Below are positions 5,609 through 7,861 of a DNA stretch of 7,861 nt, in pieces. Each line of letters begins with the position of its first letter. Positions within the stretch are counted from its first letter, which is position 1. Both the position numbers and the translations under genes were made by a program. Source of the stretch: Burkholderiales bacterium (GTDB lineage Bacteria; Pseudomonadota; Gammaproteobacteria; Burkholderiales; Burkholderiaceae); contig CANFNO010000108.1 in assembly GCA_947447845.1 (NCBI GenBank), positions 1-7,861 of the forward strand, given 5' to 3'. The notes under the pieces were generated by a model that ran no database searches, was not told the DNA's origin, and saw only the letters and a list, made by a program, of their open reading frames with translations.

Positions 5609-7861
5609 GCGGCCACCGGGAATACGTCGATGGTGTAATTGCCGATGAGCGCACTCTTGAGCAACTGGGTCTGTCCCTGCGCGTCGGTGAGGCCGGTTAT
5701 GACTTCGCCCGACTCCAGGATGGCGCGGTAATTCGCACCGACAACCGGAGATCCATCAGGATAGAAAACCTGAAAGCGATCGTCCCCTTTCACATCAGGC
5801 CAGGCAATGGGCATCGGCGGCTCGTTCTTTGGCCCCGCCACCGGATGCGTCCCCGCATGCGCCACGCGCGTGCCGGCCGTGCCCTCCTCAATGCTGCCCG
5901 CGCTCCACTTCATATAGCTGCCGCCACCATTCACCAGCACCTGTTTCTTGGCAATCAGTGCGATGGTGTTGGAGGTAAGCGTGATGTTCATCTTTGCCAG
6001 CAGGTGGATGCTGGTCTTAAGCGCCGTGATGTTGACATCGCTGTTGGCGGAGATCAGCTTCATGCCGCTCTTGTAGGCAAACATGCGCACTGCGTCTTTG
6101 GCCACCACCAGCAAGCTCTTGTTGCTGCTGATACTGGTGTGCGCGCCGCTGGTGATGGCGTGGTGTTTGCCGCTGTGCTGCTGGGTGTTGCCGGGCGTGG
6201 TGGATTCGATACTCGCCGGGCTGGCTATTGCGATATGGGGTTCTACCAATTCGGGGAACTGACCCTCGGCACTTTTGCCCTGCACCGCATCGTTCTGTGT
6301 CTGGATGTCTCTAGCCACATCGCCCTGGTCGGTGGCGTCCTGGGCTTGGTGTTGCGTAGCTAGGTCGCCCAATGCTTCGTGCTGGTTTTGCGCTTGCTGC
6401 AACCAGCCCGTGGTTTCCGCCATGTCTTTGGCATGGGCCTGTGCGTTGCTACGTGCTTCGGTGCTGATGAGCATGCCGTCTTTTGCGCGCAGCACGCCGT
6501 GGCCGTCGGTGCGCAGATCAAAACCTTCACCACGCGGGTCTTTGCGGCCCGCGTTGTCTTCAATGCGCGTGATGTGCCCCAAGCTCAGTTGGCTGTGCTG
6601 GTGGTCACTCTTGAGTTGGGCTTGAATCTTTTGCTCGGTGTCGTCCAGAATCAGGTGGTTGCTGCGGCCTGCGGCGCTGTTACCGCCACCAGGAATCAGT
6701 TCACGGCTTCTAAAGCCCGACAAGTCCTGCTGCTCGGGCAGGCTCCACGGCGGCATGTTGACCTGGTTGTACACGCACCCTGCCGCCACGGGCATGTCCG
6801 GGTCGCCACCCAAAAACTCAACGACGACTTCCTCGCCAATGCGGGGCAGATGCATGGCACCGAGTTGGTTACCGGCCCAGGTGCTGGAGACGCGCAGCCA
6901 GCATGAACTGTTCTGGTTGTTCTCGCCATAGCGGTCCCAAGGGAATTGCACCTTGATGCGGCCCAAGTTATCGGTGTAGATGTTGCTCTCGGCGGTGTCG
7001 GCGCTGGGGCCCACGACCAAGGCAGTTTCAGGCCCACCGGTTTTGGGTTTGGTCTGGCTTGCAAAGGGCCGTAGAACTTCGGTGGCAGGCTGCACTTCAA
7101 ACTGCACCAGCACACGCCATTGTCCGGCGAGGCGCACCGCGTCAGAAAGCGCCACAACCGAACCCGCAAGGGCAGCAGCGAAGCCCGGGGCGGCGGCCGA
7201 TTTGTGCGCATTTGGCACCATGAGGCCGGTGCCACGGGCTTCGCTGCTGCCCGTATCGCCGGAGAGCAATGCTGAAGAATTGCGCCGAGAATCCTCACCC
7301 ACGTTCTCGATCAGGAAACGGGTGTGAAACGTGATGTATTCGGCGTTGGCCTTTTCTTGCGGATGCCCGCTCAAGCTAAACGTGCAGCCCGGCACGATGC
7401 CGCGCACATGGCCAACGCCCGATGCGCGCAGGCCCGGCTGGCGCAGCGTCTGCATGCGCAGGCGCGCCAGATGTTTGCCTTGGCCCTCGGTTTGGTTAGC
7501 GGCCTTGTCCGCGCCCCGGTTGGGTTGGCTGTAATCACTTCCACCCAAGCCCTGTTTGTCACCACGCCACAGGTACACCTCGTGATCCGCGTGGCCCGTG
7601 TTGCGTGGAGCTGATGCGTCTGCGCTGAGTGACGCGCGGGGGCGTGTGTAATCGTATTCGCGGGAGGCATAGCTGCCGCTGGTAAGGCTGTCGGTGGGGC
7701 TGAAGCCGTGGATGTATTCACGGTCTATCTTGTGGCCCAGCGGGTAAAAGGGAATGGAGTGATACGCACTGACGCCTTTGTCTTGATCACCTTGCGTCAC
7801 CTGAAACGCGCCGTTGTGGTCACTCCAGATCAGGCGGTGCACGCCGCCCGAATGTTCGAAG
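5605..7861 (-). CDS. vgrG: T6SS spike protein VgrG (TssI), N-terminus beyond the window
   Basis: VgrG trimers form the tip of the T6SS puncturing device, sit on the Hcp tube and carry effectors into target cells. About 751 residues are visible; the frame stays open to the edge with F-E-H-S-G-G before V-H-R-L, a typical VgrG gp27-like stretch, so the true start lies upstream and the GTG at 7842 is an internal Val codon. In order: the rest of the gp27-like region; the gp5-like OB region with the hallmark IYTDNLGRIKVQFPWD at about 6981-6930 and LPRIGEEVVVEFLGGDPD around 6860-6800; a Vgr element with SNHLILDD and SDHQHSQLSLG (about 6670-6560); a DUF2345-type region with a Gln-rich helical linker (about 6500-5870); and a beta-rich tail. 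There is no enzymatic C-terminal domain, so this is a structural, cargo-carrying VgrG. The TGA stop overlaps the next gene's ATG (ATGA), implying coupling. The family call is very safe; carriage of the downstream lipase is inferred from gene order. Confidence 0.97.
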   Translation of the reverse strand, partial: FEHSGGVHRLIWSDHNGAFQVTQGDQDKGVSAYHSIPFYPLGHKIDREYIHGFSPTDSLTSGSYASREYDYTRPRASLSADASAPRNTGHADHEVYLWRGDKQGLGGSDYSQPNRGADKAANQTEGQGKHLARLRMQTLRQPGLRASGVGHVRGIVPGCTFSLSGHPQEKANAEYITFHTRFLIENVGEDSRRNSSALLSGDTGSSEARGTGLMVPNAHKSAAAPGFAAALAGSVVALSDAVRLAGQWRVLVQFEVQPATEVLRPFASQTKPKTGGPETALVVGPSADTAESNIYTDNLGRIKVQFPWDRYGENNQNSSCWLRVSSTWAGNQLGAMHLPRIGEEVVVEFLGGDPDMPVAAGCVYNQVNMPPWSLPEQQDLSGFRSRELIPGGGNSAAGRSNHLILDDTEQKIQAQLKSDHQHSQLSLGHITRIEDNAGRKDPRGEGFDLRTDGHGVLRAKDGMLISTEARSNAQAHAKDMAETTGWLQQAQNQHEALGDLATQHQAQDATDQGDVARDIQTQNDAVQGKSAEGQFPELVEPHIAIASPASIESTTPGNTQQHSGKHHAITSGAHTSISSNKSLLVVAKDAVRMFAYKSGMKLISANSDVNITALKTSIHLLAKMNITLTSNTIALIAKKQVLVNGGGSYMKWSAGSIEEGTAGTRVAHAGTHPVAGPKNEPPMPIAWPDVKGDDRFQVFYPDGSPVVGANYRAILESGEVITGLTDAQGQTQLLKSALIGNYTIDVFPVAA
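5608..5784 (-). other. Transthyretin/Ig-like C-terminal tail of VgrG, probable effector-docking domain
   Basis: The last 59 residues of VgrG begin DDRFQVFYPDGSPVVGANY and continue with ILESGEVITGLTDAQGQTQL and GNYTIDVFP. The pattern of short alternating strands, a G-x-P-V-x-G-A-x-Y turn and a G-x-T-D-x-x-G-x-T turn is typical of transthyretin-like or carboxypeptidase-regulatory-like beta domains. In enteroaggregative E. coli a TTR-like domain at the end of VgrG binds the lipase Tle1, so the same role for the lipase two genes downstream is a reasonable inference. The fold is read by eye, not modelled. Confidence 0.7.

Noticed and set aside
5275..6363. A long plus-strand open frame (362 codons) opposite vgrG and the upstream immunity gene.
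   Set aside because: It crosses two well-supported minus-strand genes, has Arg/His/Ala-rich composition typical of the antisense of GC-rich coding DNA, and shows no family motif.
7840..7842. GTG as the vgrG start.
   Set aside because: The frame continues open to the window edge with VgrG-like residues F-E-H-S-G-G, and the gp27 region would otherwise lack its first part.

Overview
The window is the end of an effector module and the start of a core block of a type VI secretion system (T6SS). All genes lie on the minus strand, so transcription runs from high to low coordinates. The TssL form (DotU domain fused to an OmpA-like peptidoglycan-binding domain), the VgrG type, the high GC in the flanks and the gene content fit a betaproteobacterium, most likely Burkholderiales. 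This taxonomic call is inference from style, not from a marker gene.

Layout in transcription order: (1) vgrG (tssI), cut by the window edge at 7861, carrying gp27, gp5, Vgr and DUF2345 regions and ending in a small beta-rich, transthyretin-like tail at about 5608-5784. (2) A Tli4-family immunity lipoprotein (5608-4475), whose ATG overlaps the vgrG stop. (3) A 576-residue alpha/beta-hydrolase lipase of the Tle type (4473-2743) with readable Ser270/Asp516/His546 triad candidates; it starts one base after the immunity stop. (4) A second Tli4-family lipoprotein (2746-1634), a paralog of the first, whose GTG start overlaps the lipase stop. (5) After a 51-nt gap, tssL (1582-218). (6) After a 14-nt gap, the first 67 residues of tssM (203-1), which runs off the window.

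Together, VgrG is the spike tip and probable carrier, the lipase is the membrane-attacking cargo, and the two lipoproteins protect the producer and its kin in the periplasm. TssL and TssM are parts of the envelope-spanning membrane complex that anchors the apparatus. The four module genes overlap or nearly abut and are probably translationally coupled.

The most interesting points are the immunity-effector-immunity sandwich, with paralogs about 70% identical but with unrelated signal peptides, and a conserved internal AGGA-6nt-ATG at the start of the mature domain in both immunity genes. The second could give signal-less cytosolic forms. No RNA gene, insertion sequence, CRISPR array, convincing promoter or terminator was seen, and no stretch over 300 bases lacks a gene.
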